DNA of 64,000 nt from Pholis gunnellus (taxonomy: Eukaryota; Chordata; Actinopteri; Perciformes; Pholidae), in assembly GCA_910591455.2 (NCBI GenBank), contig OU342807.1, positions 20,514,986-20,578,985 on the forward strand. Direction: 5' to 3'. Below, piece by piece: positions 35,301 through 48,600 of this stretch. The number at the start of each line of letters is the position of its first letter. The stretch's first letter is position 1. The notes below the pieces were generated by a model that was not told the origin of the DNA, ran no database searches, and saw only the letters and a program-made list of their open reading frames with translations. A program made the translations under genes and the position numbers.

Positions 35301-38300
35301 ACATCGTACATTCCAGATTTTAAAGAGCACAGTCAGGCACATTTTTCCCTGCACATGGCAGACTTGTAGGGGCCACATCGTCCTACCTGGCTTGAGAGTT
35401 TGCTGCGACGCTGGCTATGAGGGGATGACAGGGCATGGAGTCTGTCCACCTGCTGCATCTGCTGCTCCCACATCCGACCCAGGGCGTGGGGGGAGATGTG
35501 AAGGTGGGGCAACTCCTCAAGGAGCACTGGAAGGAGTTCATTCTCCTTCACCTTCACTGCAGAGAGAGAGGACAAGAAAAAGAACGTTACAACCATAGTA
35601 TAATCAGACTACAACTGGTTGAAATCTGCAACCTCACAGCTCGAGGTCACCTAATCCACACTAGTCCTTTTTGAAAAATGGAGCTCCAAAGTTAAAATGT
35701 CACCAGATAATCATCTTTGATCAGTCATAAGAACCTTTCCTTCATAGGTTAGCTGCAATTTACAATGGATTACTGTTCAAGATGACCCAACTATGACCAT
35801 ACAAAGCTTCATATGGTGTTACTGTGCAGTTTTGGGGAAATTTAAGTACAGTAAAATAACTTGAGATTTGACATGGGTGTAGTCTGGGTCATCCTGACTG
35901 GAAGTTGCAGGTAACCTGTGACGGAAACCTTTTCTAAACGGGTCAAGATGATTATTTGGTATTTTAACTTCAGAGCTCCCTTTTTTAAATACAAAACAGC
36001 AGAGAAGAAAACCCTTTTTATTATCAATGGACTTTATATAGCCTGATGTGCAATATAATGTCTTTACTTGGTTTATCAAATGTGAGAAATGATTGCAGAA
36101 ATACAGATCGTCCCTTCGTCCTTTTTGACCGTTCCAAGCTCCCGTACCGTAACACCACAAATAGACGAGCATCACAATCCAAGAGGCGGCTTGACCGCTC
36201 TTGAGTGCGGCGAACATTTCGATAGTAGACGTAGACTACACCAAAGGATCAAACACACCTAAACACTACTTCCTGAAACCTACAGCTACAACCTGAAAAC
36301 ACATGTACAGTAGATGGCGGTCGGCACGCCCCCCAGCCTAGAGAAACAGACAAGTGTACCGACACGGAACAATGTACTGCTGTGAATGGGGGCAACTAAA
36401 AGCATGCCCTACCTAAAACCAATATTAGTTTAAGTGTTAGCTATATAAAGAATATGTTCACCGCTTTCCTTTGGCACTATATTTCCTCAACCATAGAACT
36501 ACCGTAGTCCTACGCATGAGCGCAACTGTGCCACGCACTGTATTACGCCGCAGCCCAACTGTCTGGGTCAGGTACTTAGGGAAGTGCCGTTGCGCAATCA
36601 GACTGAAATCAAAATCCACTCTTGTAAATGTTTAAAAAGATGGTGCGTCCTTGTGTTTTTCCGGGCTGCTGCAACAAAGAAGTGTCCTGGTCACCATATA
36701 GATTCCACCGGGTTCCGCTGCATGCGATTGGCCTTAAAAAGCAGTGGCTAGTCGCACTGAATATAGACAGCGACACTCCACTGGCAAAATTGAGACAACT
36801 ACGCGTTTGCAGTGATCATTTCTCCGAAGAGGATTATTTGAGACCACGGCCAAATAAGCTCGATAGACACTTGCTGAAACGCACCGCTGTACCCAACCAC
36901 CAGGTAAGATAGCGCTGAATACCAACATGTACCGAACCATGAAAGAAATGCTTTTGATTGATTTCGGTTTCATTAAGAATATACCATTGCAGCACATCTT
37001 TCTAACTAAATATTTACCGTACATATGTAGGCTCTAGTGGGGGTAACTCGTCTTTTTTTGGTTTGTGTTTATGATTGAGATGTAGGCCTACATGCTGTTT
37101 ATAATAAATGCATAACGACTTAGGCTCATTCATGATTTGCATGTGCACAGGCGTGTACTTCACAAAGCACAATACAAGAGAAACACGAGCAGCAAATGTT
37201 TTCTGGCGTCCCAGAATGCACTCCGAAGGAGCCGCCAGTAAAGAGCCACCAGGCCTCCAAATTAGCATCACAACTGAAGCTTGACCAGTCTCCCCCCAGA
37301 GAACCACCATCAACCTCTGGAGCTCACCCTGCTATTGAGTCAGAGGTAAGCCGATGGCTGCCGTCTGCAGTTCATTGCTACTTCACCAAAACGTATGAAA
37401 AGTGTTGCATAATGATGTGTACATTTTTGTCAGCGAACATGCTGGTGAAAAGGAAGTATTTCAACTTGTTCTCAAGTTATCTAGTACATATTCTGACCAG
37501 TGTGAGTACACACTAGTTTGTGGCATTTTTCCCAACAATTAGTCCTCATAACAATTTTAAATTTACATTTCCATAGTCGCACATAATCTAAAATTGTGTC
37601 ATAACCGAGTCCTACTCGTAGCAGCTCTATAGGTCCACATCTGCACCACCACATAGCTTGTGCTCTTCCTTGGCCTCCAGCTTCCACAGACGTTTCCCCT
37701 CTGCAAAACGTCTTCATCTGTCTCATAAAGGTATCCAAATGTCTCCATAGTGAACGGCATCTTTTCATTGCTGTCATAAGCATGAATTGTTTATTTTATT
37801 TGTTGTCTCTTCCATAAACTCAGACCTCTCCTCCACGAAGGTCTGACCCATACAGCTGATCTGCTGAGTAATAAAACAACTTAAAAAGTACAGTGGACAG
37901 CACAGTGGCATTTATGCGTAGGAATACGGAAGTTCTACAGTTGACGAAATGTAGTGCCAAAGGAAAGAGCTTTTTAGGTGGGAATGTATTCGAGTTGGCT
38001 AAATCACGTTGTTGTTGCTGCCCCCGTCCAAAGCAATACATTGCTCAGCTTCCATGCTGCTACTCCTGTCTGTTTGTCCAAACTGGCAGTGTGCTGACCG
38101 CCATGTAATACATTGACTATGGATAAATCATACAACCTCACTTCAGAGAATCAAATCTATGCCTTCAAGATAAAACAATATTTTTGTATACAACCAGGTG
38201 TTTGAAGCGAGTCTGTTTTGTGTGGTATTTTACAGCTGCATGACACCTGGGCAGTAATTGACAGCCCACCAGGCCAGGTCACAAGCACAGGTGAGTCCGT

Positions 38301-41300
38301 GAATGATCTATTGTGGTTAGGAGGTGCATGTGTGGAGAATAAATAATACTAAAGGTTCTCTTGTAGAGACAGCTTATTACGGTGATGTGTGGCTGCTGTG
38401 ATGTTCATGGGGGACCTCGTTGATGCAGCGCAGACGATGAGCAGTCAACACGTTTTAAGATGTGTGGGAGAAACAGGTTTTAAATAAGAACGTCTGCATT
38501 TATTTATAGCAGTCTGACGGTCTGTGCACAGTGTCTTGTATAGAAAACACTATTGAGTGTGCAGACTAAGCCCTTCATGAGCTTACTTTACATCATACAG
38601 CAGACCATTCACTCGAAGCAGCAATAAATGAACATTGAGCATCAGGATTAATCAAAAAGAAGTATTGCTTCAGAGGCCCATGAACATTTATTGCAATTCA
38701 CAAAGGACGCGTTTTTGACATCTCACAAAACAGATGTGCCAAAGGACACACACCTCCCGCAGTGCATAGGTTGTGAACTTAACAATATCAAGGGGATTAA
38801 TCAGGTCCCCAGTTTTCCTATTACCATGTAGTTTTCTCTCTGTATTCTCCTTTAAAACATGTTTCTGTTCTGTAAGTTTCCGATGTTCCTCAGCCTGGTG
38901 AAGACAGTTGGTCAGTCTGCTGTTGATGTAGTAAAAGTTGTCCAATAGAGTCCTCTCTATTATAACTTCTGTTTTCTTTTGGTTGGTTTTAACTTGAACA
39001 AATATAAAAGATCCTTTTGACTGATTATTATTTTAATTTACAGGCATTCAAGTAAATGTACCCGAGACGTGCACTGCAACAATGGAGAAGTAAGTCAACG
39101 AATAACTTTGACCATGTAGCTTAAAATAAGGCAGACCGTTCGGATACAGTACATCAGGTCAGAGCTTCATCATACCCAGTTCAGTTTTTAACGCTTTTTA
39201 CCACTGTTGCACCTGCAACATCCACAGAGACAACTTGTGCATGTGTCCAGCTGTAGCCGTGCTCCATACAACAAGTGTGTCATTATCATCTCTCCGCTCT
39301 CTCTCTCTTCTGCCCCATAACAGACCAACAGTGCAGCACATTGTTGATGAGGAGGCCATCCTGCAGCTGATGAAGAACTGCCCGATGTGCGACAGAAAGT
39401 GCCGCTGTACCAAACGCAACTGCGGCCCTTACTTCATAGTCTACCAGAGCTGCTACTTCTGCAATTATCAACGCAAGTGGGCCAACCAGCCCGAAGCCAG
39501 AAATATGAACATTCAAAAGGCGAACGCGCCGCCGAAGAAGAAACTTCGGCCAAAGAACAAGGTGTCTGTAAAGGCTGCCAAGACTCAGTCGTCACAACTT
39601 AGTAAGACGAGCACTCCTGAATCCTCGGTCTCGGAGCCCCACTGCTCATTAGAGGCCTGATGTGTGTTCACTCTGTCTTCGATGGGACTGACTTACATGA
39701 AACTGAAATCGGGCATGAATGAACCGAGTTTCAGATGTGCCTTAAGGTGGATCATTATTATGCAGTTGGAGATGTTTGACGAGGACAAGAAATACTGTAG
39801 AGTCTGTTGAGCTGAAGCTTCAGTCCAAACTAATAATATTTTGTCTGCTAATAAGGAACACAATCAGAGTAAAGCAGTAAGAGGCGATAAGCGTGGCTTT
39901 GCTTGCTGGTAGTGAAAATACTCATTGCCGTTGTGCTGAAAAATCATTTAAAATACTAATCATACGTGTACAATAATAATAGAAAGGTCCATGTGGTGAA
40001 TATACAAGTCTTGACCTACTTGAAGGAGCTTTCCTGGGGGCCTCCTGCCGTCTCCGTCCTGCTGTGGTTTGCACGTTACGTTGTGAACTACGCTGGGCCT
40101 TCGTTCTCACTGGGGACAGTCTGGGGGCTTCGGAAACATCCCTTAGTATGGCCTCTCTGTACTGGCGCTCCTACAAAACACACAGTCACAGACACACTTA
40201 ACTGTATGTATTAATTGTGCTGTCTGCACAGCAGCAGTTATTTCGCCTTTGTCATTTCATACCAAGTTCATGCCAACTGTTGGAGGTAAAAATGTCCTTC
40301 AGTTTACTCTGGAACACAACAAATTACGTGCTATTTATATTTTTATAGTGAAATGACAATTGAGGGAATGTTATTTGTGTTTGAATGTATCGTAACGTCT
40401 TTAATGCATTTTTCTACGATACATTAAAACTTTGCATTCTATCTGAACAAATGTGCTTTCACATATTGATTTTAGTAGTGCAGCAAGTACAAGTGCACAT
40501 TTTATTTCACTTCTAGTATCTCAAGGCTGTGATTTGAACTGTTTGAAAGTCAGGTCACTGTTGCATTTCTGCCTGTATAATAACCTTGGTTACAGTAAAA
40601 TCTGTTAAAGTGATCAATGTGATCTTTCTCCTAAGTCACTCATTTCCACATAAGTAAAGAACCAAGCAACCATAAACCAGCACAGAGCTCGTAGTCACAA
40701 ACTGAAAGTTATTTTAAGCAGCAGTTAAATGGATGCAACACAGTCACAACAGTTAGAACCAATGAAAATCCTCCCCTGACTCATATACTGTCTAAAGCCC
40801 TATTCGCTCGGGACTAGCGTTACCTGGGGGGACTCTAGTAATAAATACGGAGGTCGTCTGTGATCTTAGTTACATGAGAGTCTGTCATGTCCATAATTTG
40901 TTTAGTGGAAACTTACACTGCAATCTAAATACTATATTTCTCCAAACATAATACTAAATGACTATGGGGAAAATAAATGTTTTGACCGAATTTTGGGTGA
41001 AAATTCCAAGAGGCTCATCTCGCTACACGGCATGGCGACCCGTTCTCACCGGAGCAAGAGGTCTTTGAGAATATCACATTAACATAAATAGGTCTACATA
41101 ATCATATTTATAACATTAAATATTACATGGTATAATGTTTTGCAGATAAGAGGATGTTACACAGAGCCTTGGCATCATATCTTGGGGATAACATCAGTAA
41201 ATTTGAGTAAAATACAGACTTTGCTTATCCCCTGGCAATGCACAACACGAGATAGACTTAAGGGGGTGATTTTTAACATCACACGAGGTCACTATTAAGA

Positions 41301-42617
41301 AAGCCAGTCTTTAAAATCTTGTGATGAGAATTGTGTCAATATGAGAAACAGACTAAGCTCTGTGTAACAACTTTAAACAGGGCTGAGAGTATTCATACTA
41401 TACTAGACGTCATACTAGTGACTTACGGCCTGTTGAGCCTTGAGGCGGGCCTTGTCTAGATCTGCCCGTTCTTTGTCTTCATATCTTTTCAACTCCTCCT
41501 GATAGGCCTCATTCTCCAGATACTGAAAGAGAAAGATTCATTTTTACTTTAAACATAAATGAGATCATGAGTAGAATCATTTAATAACTGAGATTTTAGT
41601 TATTGAGTGATGAAAAAACAAGGAAGCAAATACACAATGTCTTCTTTTTCCTATTTAAAATACGCACTATGTTCAATCCAGGTGAAATAAATCTCACAGA
41701 AAAAATGCTATTTACTTATCAAACACTGATATTGAGTGGCATCATTATTATATATTATTAATACCAACTTTTAGAATGTTTTAGTCGGTGCAAAATGTTT
41801 TGCAATTTTTAGAAACCGTAAGATGCTGTAAACTAACTAAAAACACTAAAATATATATTATATCAGTATATTCTGTCTTATGGCGCCTTGAACCTACCTC
41901 TGTGTCTACAACGTGCTGCATTAATAAACTCGCCTTGTCCAGATATGGTACATTTAAGGGGGAAGCAGTAAGGAAAACAATAGCTATGGTAATACCTTGC
42001 TATGTTTTCTGTGAGACAGTCTGTGGTGCAGCTCTCCTCGCTTTGAATGATCAGAAGCTGCAAGGTTGGTTTGTCTCCCATCATCCAGACTCGAGGCCTC
42101 TGCCATGGCATCTTCTAACTGTCCGTGCAGGGAGCGACGGACCCGTGGAGGGGAGGGGGATAAGGAGCGTGTCCGGTGGGTGGATTCGCCGCCAGCGGTT
42201 CCTAAAACTAAAACATGTTACAATTCAAGACATGTATTTTTAGTGTCAGCAGCTCTTAAAAGGACAATGAATGTGTTAACTGTGTGTTTACCTGTGTGTG
42301 GTCTGGGAGTCCTGCCACACTCCATGATGCTGTCACTGTGGTGGGACTGCTTGTCCTCTTCTCTGACTTCACTGGACTCTCCGCTTTCCCCCAGAACTCG
42401 TTTGAGCATCTGTAGGAATTACACGTTGCAAACGTAAAAGTGATAATTCACAAATGTGTATTTATCCTGGAGAAATAAAGCAAACTGCATTGAGCTGACC
42501 ACAACATACTCCAACCCAACTCCAAACAAAACAGACGCACACATGCAGAAAGCATCACAATAGCTTTTGCTTGAAAATAATGTAATATGCTGGGACCTTA
42601 TACAAACTACATACACG

Positions 42618-42668
<51 letters not shown>

Positions 42669-45600
42669 GATCGAGATCCTCAAGTCGATGGGAAAGGTTT
42701 TCAGATAAGTGATGCAGCTCCTCTTCTGCTTGCTTGTTCCTCTGTCTGCGATACGACAGAGGCTCCTCCCTGCTCAGGGAGACGATTACAAAGACACCAG
42801 ACAGCAGAGATAGTTAAGACAGTCAGAAACATTGTCTCATAAAGTAATAATGTCAATGAGGACATGCTATTCCTTAATCTGTAGCTTCCTACTGTTCTCC
42901 GGCACTCCACCTGTCTTACCTGAGGCCTGTCACAAGTCTGTGATCTATCCTGCTGTCCGGTTGTTTTCGTGTATAACCTAGATACTCCTCATCTTGCTCT
43001 TCCTCCTCGGTCTCTGGCGGAGAAAGGGTTGTGACTGTCCTCCCATCCTGCAGGGTGAGGAAGAGCACATCTGGCTTGGTGCGGAACAAAACCCTCCTGG
43101 GACCCCCATTGGTCGGCTGAAATTAGACAAAAAGTTATTCAAGTTCATTTGGATTAAGACAGAGTAAGTGAGCCAATGGAAAAAAGAAAAGATGTGTTTG
43201 TATTTTGAAGATAATATCCAATGTTTATTTTTTAATTCCATCTGGATCGGGTTGAACCAGTGACTTATTGTCACTGTATATGTCAGTTTCAGGGTCCAAC
43301 CTTTTTAACATAGCAACCCGGGTTGCTGGAGATAACACAATACTTAAATAATACGGATCCAAACGTGTCTGTGTGGGTTTGAGGTTATTGTAAAACTGGT
43401 ACAAGTGAAGGCATGTTACTCTCTCACCTCAAGTGTCTCCCCCTCTACTTCTGTCCCGGCTCTTTGCTGACTGGACAAAGACTTCTCCCTCGCACCTGTA
43501 CATTGAGCAAAACACGACATCGAGAACAAAGTCACACTTCACTCCGATTGGGGATTTCCACTTGATGGCAGTCACACGGGCATAGCAGATAAACAGTACA
43601 ATGTGCTAGATGCCCTGGAGATCCACCATTCAGTCATAACTATCAATCCAATCAAGTGCTCGGGTTTACTCGCACGATGTTTGAACCGTTTAACCCCTCG
43701 ACATTTTAAACTGAATAACTCACATGGAGGCTGGGGAGGAGGAGACTGTAGTCCATTGGTAACAACGGTCTCAGCTGGCGGTTCAGAGGTCTGTGTGAGA
43801 AGGAGAAAAGAGCAAGAAATAAATGTCTGTGAAGCTGAGCTGACACCGTTACCATTTAACTACAGAGGGACACAGCTTAGTACCGGACAATATTGTGCAC
43901 CTAAAAAAAAAAAAAAAGGTACATTTTCTAAAATCATCTATGTCTCTCATGGACCACCAGAGACTAGACACAAGACTTTTAGAACATAATGACACTGGTG
44001 ACGGGTCAAGTCACTACAAAGAAAGGAGAGGAACATCTTAAAGCCATAACTAAGCTGCGTGCGTGCGTGCGTGTGTGTGTAAGTAGCCACGCAATACCAA
44101 GCTGTTGTGCATGTCAGGGCCTGCTATTAAGTAAGTGTGCTGAGTCAGTCAGACGGCAGTTCCTGGTTTCAGTAATTCCCTTATGAAACTATAAATACGT
44201 GTACGTCTGTACTTTTTCTTTGATGTATTATATTATCTTGAATAAGGTATTGCTTCTTCCTTTCTTTGATTCAACCAATAGGCCTAACCGTAACCCTTTG
44301 AATGATCAGTGAACATATACAAAACAGAACAGAGAGACAGTCTTGCATTGATGTCACTGCAGTATTATATCTCATTGCCTCTAGAACTTTGGGAAGATAA
44401 AGTCTGCATGTCCTTTCCCTGCATGCAAATAAAAGGTCTATTGACTGTAAAACTATTGACCCTCATCCTGCTGAATTGAATAAGGCTACCTCTGTAGTGA
44501 CGGGAGCGGCTCCCTCCTCTGCCTGCCCTTGGCTGAAGCCAGCAGCTGTTGGCGATTTGCTGGGCGGGTGTGGGTCCGTGTCGGGTTCGCGGGGGGTGTT
44601 GCTCTGAGAGGGAGGCTGCAGAGCGATGGCTGAGGGCAGCGGTTCAGTCAGTGGAGCGTCCTGGACGTCCAGAGGACCAGAGGTGGTGACTGCGTCTGAG
44701 GTTAATCATGCGATTTATTGAAAGTGTTACAACAGCTGCAAATTAAAATCTTAATAATGGAGCGCCTTGGTCGTCGAATGGTTACAGCGCATGCAAAATG
44801 ACGTCAACATTGCCAGTTCGGTTCTGAATTCATCAAAACATAACTCATTCACATGGTGGAAATGCAGTCAATGACTATCTATCACCAAAGATCTTATATT
44901 TTTGCCTGTTAAAATGTCTATTTTAGGAGTTTTCTGCATTTAAGCCTCGACTGAGATTGATGAAATTGTAAAAATAAATTATAATAATAGTTATCTATGA
45001 TACTTGGAGGCAACATGATGTGACAGAGCAAACATATATCTGCAATTATTTTGGTTTATGTAGATAAGGTTGGGCTGTGGTTTGCAGTGAAGCAACAATA
45101 CCGGTTAGGTAACTACTGTGACAACTAAACCAACAGCATTAAATCAGTGCATAAAACAATGTGGGCGCTCTCAAATGCCTAAAATAGTTTCAAACAGCAA
45201 TGCAAGGTCATTTGAGAAATCTTCTAGTCAGGGAACATGCTTTCCTGTTACACCTTATTGTAAAACATCTGGAAATGAAGGGGGAGACAAACCATTGATG
45301 TGTATGCATATAAGTGGGGTAGAGGTGGGCTGTGTTTGCGTGTCGTACCTTCTAGTTTGTCTGTGAATGTGCGTGCTGAGACTCCCAGCCCAATGAGCTC
45401 ACTAGTTGATCCCACCTCCTCAGCATTCCAGGTATGGAGGGAATCTTTACTGGAATGGACAGCGGACCTGAATGTTACGATGAGATATTATTAACCCAAA
45501 GTTCACACAAGTACTGTACAATAAATTAGGCATGTTTTTCAGTGGTATACTTTCCCTGATTTCATCAAACGACAAACTGATTTAAACTCTCAAACTGAGC

Positions 45601-48600
45601 GATTTTTAATAAAAAGGAGTCAATGAGTACTCGGCACCAAAGACATGACAATGATGAGTTTTTCATGGTAAAATACAAGTTTTCCAGATCCACGCCTTGA
45701 CTTAAATTGGGTCATAGCATTCCTGATTCCAGCACCGTCATTTGACGTTGCAGTGACACAGCTGATGGCAAGGAAGAACCACAGAATAGTTCGGCTTGTA
45801 TTTCTCTGGGTAGTCAGGCGGCATGCTTAACAGAACCACCTTGTTCTCTTGTGTTGCACTAACTAGTTACGTTTCCAACAGAGGAAATTGCATCGCAAAA
45901 TATGAGTGGATACATTATACAGAGTGAGAACTCCACTTTATCGGTCAATATAGCAGGCACTAAGGAACCTATGGCGTCAATGGACTACACTTACTATCAA
46001 CACTGATTGGACATCCACCTAAAAAGGTGGCAAATGATCCCTTTAATATTTACACTACTGCTGAAAGTTTGCCTAACTGGCTGTTGTGTCAACAGGATGT
46101 AACAGGCCGGATACGCACTGAAGCTGAACGATATGATCGCAGTCACATGGAACAAATGGGCCTGTGAGCAATATTGATTTATCTCCAATGCAATTCATCT
46201 TAGTGTTTGGGGAGCATGTGTAGCAGAAGATCTTACTCTCCACTGGAAGACAAACATCCTCCATCCAGTTTAGTCTCCTGCTGTGTGGCATTGCAGCGTG
46301 TGGGCTCCTTGGTTTCATCCGACACATCCTCACTCACACTGTCATTCACTTCTTCTGAAAGAAAAGATGAACAAGTGACCACGAGGGAGAGAGAAAAAAA
46401 AAAAAAATGTATATATGGGAAAAAACACACAACTAAAAGGACAAAGAGAAAGCAATACTTGTGATCACAACACGTAATGACTTCCATGGAATATTAAAAG
46501 AGGAACGAACACATATGACCTTTAATTCTCACTCTCAGTATTACACTGGTGTGGAAATTCAATGTTACCTCAAAGACACAGCCTACAAACTCTGACAAAC
46601 AACTGAGACCATGTTGTAGTTCTAAGCACTAATGTAAACTCAAAAGCCAAATACAGCAACTACAAACCAGCCCAGGGCACAACTGTTCACTGTTAGACAC
46701 TGAAGACAGACATCGCACTGCACCAATGTCACCACAGCTCAGTACACAGACAGCTGTTCGCTACATTGTACTCAGTATTGCACATCCAGGACGTTTAATT
46801 AGGCCATTTAGACGTTCGGATCACTTGTATGTGCAGACACAGTCATTAACTACTAATTGCTGCTTGGCAGCGGTCTGAGGGACGGTCCACTCATACAAAG
46901 GCATGCTCAGTTCTGGCACATGAAGAGAGCCGACTGTTCTCTGTAAAAATCCGGCACCAACTGGTTCTAAACTGGGTTCAGGACACATTACATCCTATTC
47001 ATGCTGAAGGACAAACAAGCAATCTATCCTAAACAGAGACTTATGTCTCAGTCCGTAAAAGGAGAAGTAGCCGATTCAGGCAAACTGAGGACCGACGATG
47101 CTAAAGGCTGCCATGAAAATGGCCCTCTGGTCCACTGCTCTGTGAAGCCTGATGAGATTTAAATATGTTGTATTGTACGTATGATTGATTGATAACAGTT
47201 CAGATAATTAGGGCTGCCCCCTCTAAGTCAATTAGTCAACTAATCGGTCAATTTAGTCCGAGTCGACTAAGATTTCTTCAGTAGATTCGTCTTATTTTTG
47301 TGCTTTTCCGTGATGAATGACTTCCAACAAACTTATGAACACATCTCTGGTTAACACAATAATTAGAATGGTGCTTTTGTGTGATTGTTTGTAGAGAAAC
47401 TTCAGATCTGTTGATTAAATCAACTAATTGATGAGACCACAAAATCGTATGAGTGTTAGTCGACTAACAATTTCTTTGGCCTTACCGATACTCTAATGTT
47501 CATGTCAAGTATTTTGTTGCACATTGGTGTTAATATTCTTTAATTAACATCAGCATGGCACCGGCTTTTTTTAGTTACTAAAGCTGAATCTTCCGGAAAA
47601 ACATTTTGGCGAATTTCTATACATTATGAAGCTTTAAAATATGTGATTAAAATGATATGGTACCTATTTGTGACATAAAACAAAGCTCTTTTGTTTGCAA
47701 AACTTTTGTTAGGAGATAAAAACATATAAATATCTGTCAGGTTGATGAAGGAAACGTGACAGAAGAATCTGCCTACCACCGTTCTGTGATTCCTCGCTTA
47801 TCTCCTCCTTGAGATATTCCAGGAGGCCATCGAAGATTTCCAGAAGGTTCTTGATAGACTCTTTGTCGCCTCTGACAACATTTTCTCCTGCAAACACAAA
47901 GCCATTATTATTATTCTCAGGGCTCATCTGTTTCATTGCTGAAGAACATTTGTCCTGTAATTGTCCTCGTGCTTCTGCAGCCCCCTTCATGAAATCAGGA
48001 AAACGGGCCCAAAATAAAGTAACTTAACTAAAAATAACTTACCATCTCAAGTCGATCCTTGTTTGAATTTATGTAGCAGTTTATCATAGTTGCTCTTCTC
48101 TTATAGATGCACATGACATAATGTTGTCGTAAAGAGTGATCATGTTACCTGTGATGTGCGAGAGACTGATCTGGAGGTAATCCAGGGAAAGTGAATCAAT
48201 CACAGACTGAACGTTATGGAAGTTATCCTCTTGACTGCATGGCGCTGCAACGTAATCTGAAGGAAATACAAACGCAAATATAACCAAAGCATGTAAGAGA
48301 CTATGGAAATGCACAGCAATGCCAACAGTCACATGCATTCACACACTTCCTTGAACACAGGAGGGCCTTCACTTTAAGTCTTTCTCGAACATAACAATGT
48401 ATTAAAGAGCTCAGCGACATTAACAGTCGCATGATTGCATGTTTAATGGTCTTAGGAAACATTCCTGACATACTAAGCACACTCAGGCGATCATGCTCTA
48501 AAGTAAAACCTCACAGCTTGTTAACCGCCAGTGGTTTTGGCCCTCTGATTTGAATATTAATGAGGGCTACAAATTATGGTTGTTTTAATCATTAATTACT

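Noticed and set aside
37481..37783. Minus-strand ORF of 100 codons in the THAP gene intron (METFGYLYETDED in another frame)
   Set aside because: Looks like an interspersed repeat or retro-derived fragment; no splice sites fit either neighbouring gene and I could not assign it to a family.
40795..41080. Possible transposon with an end like CCCTATTCGCTCGGGACTAG in cep95 intron 15
   Set aside because: The motif looks familiar from fish repeats, but I could not find a matching inverted end or a target-site duplication by eye.
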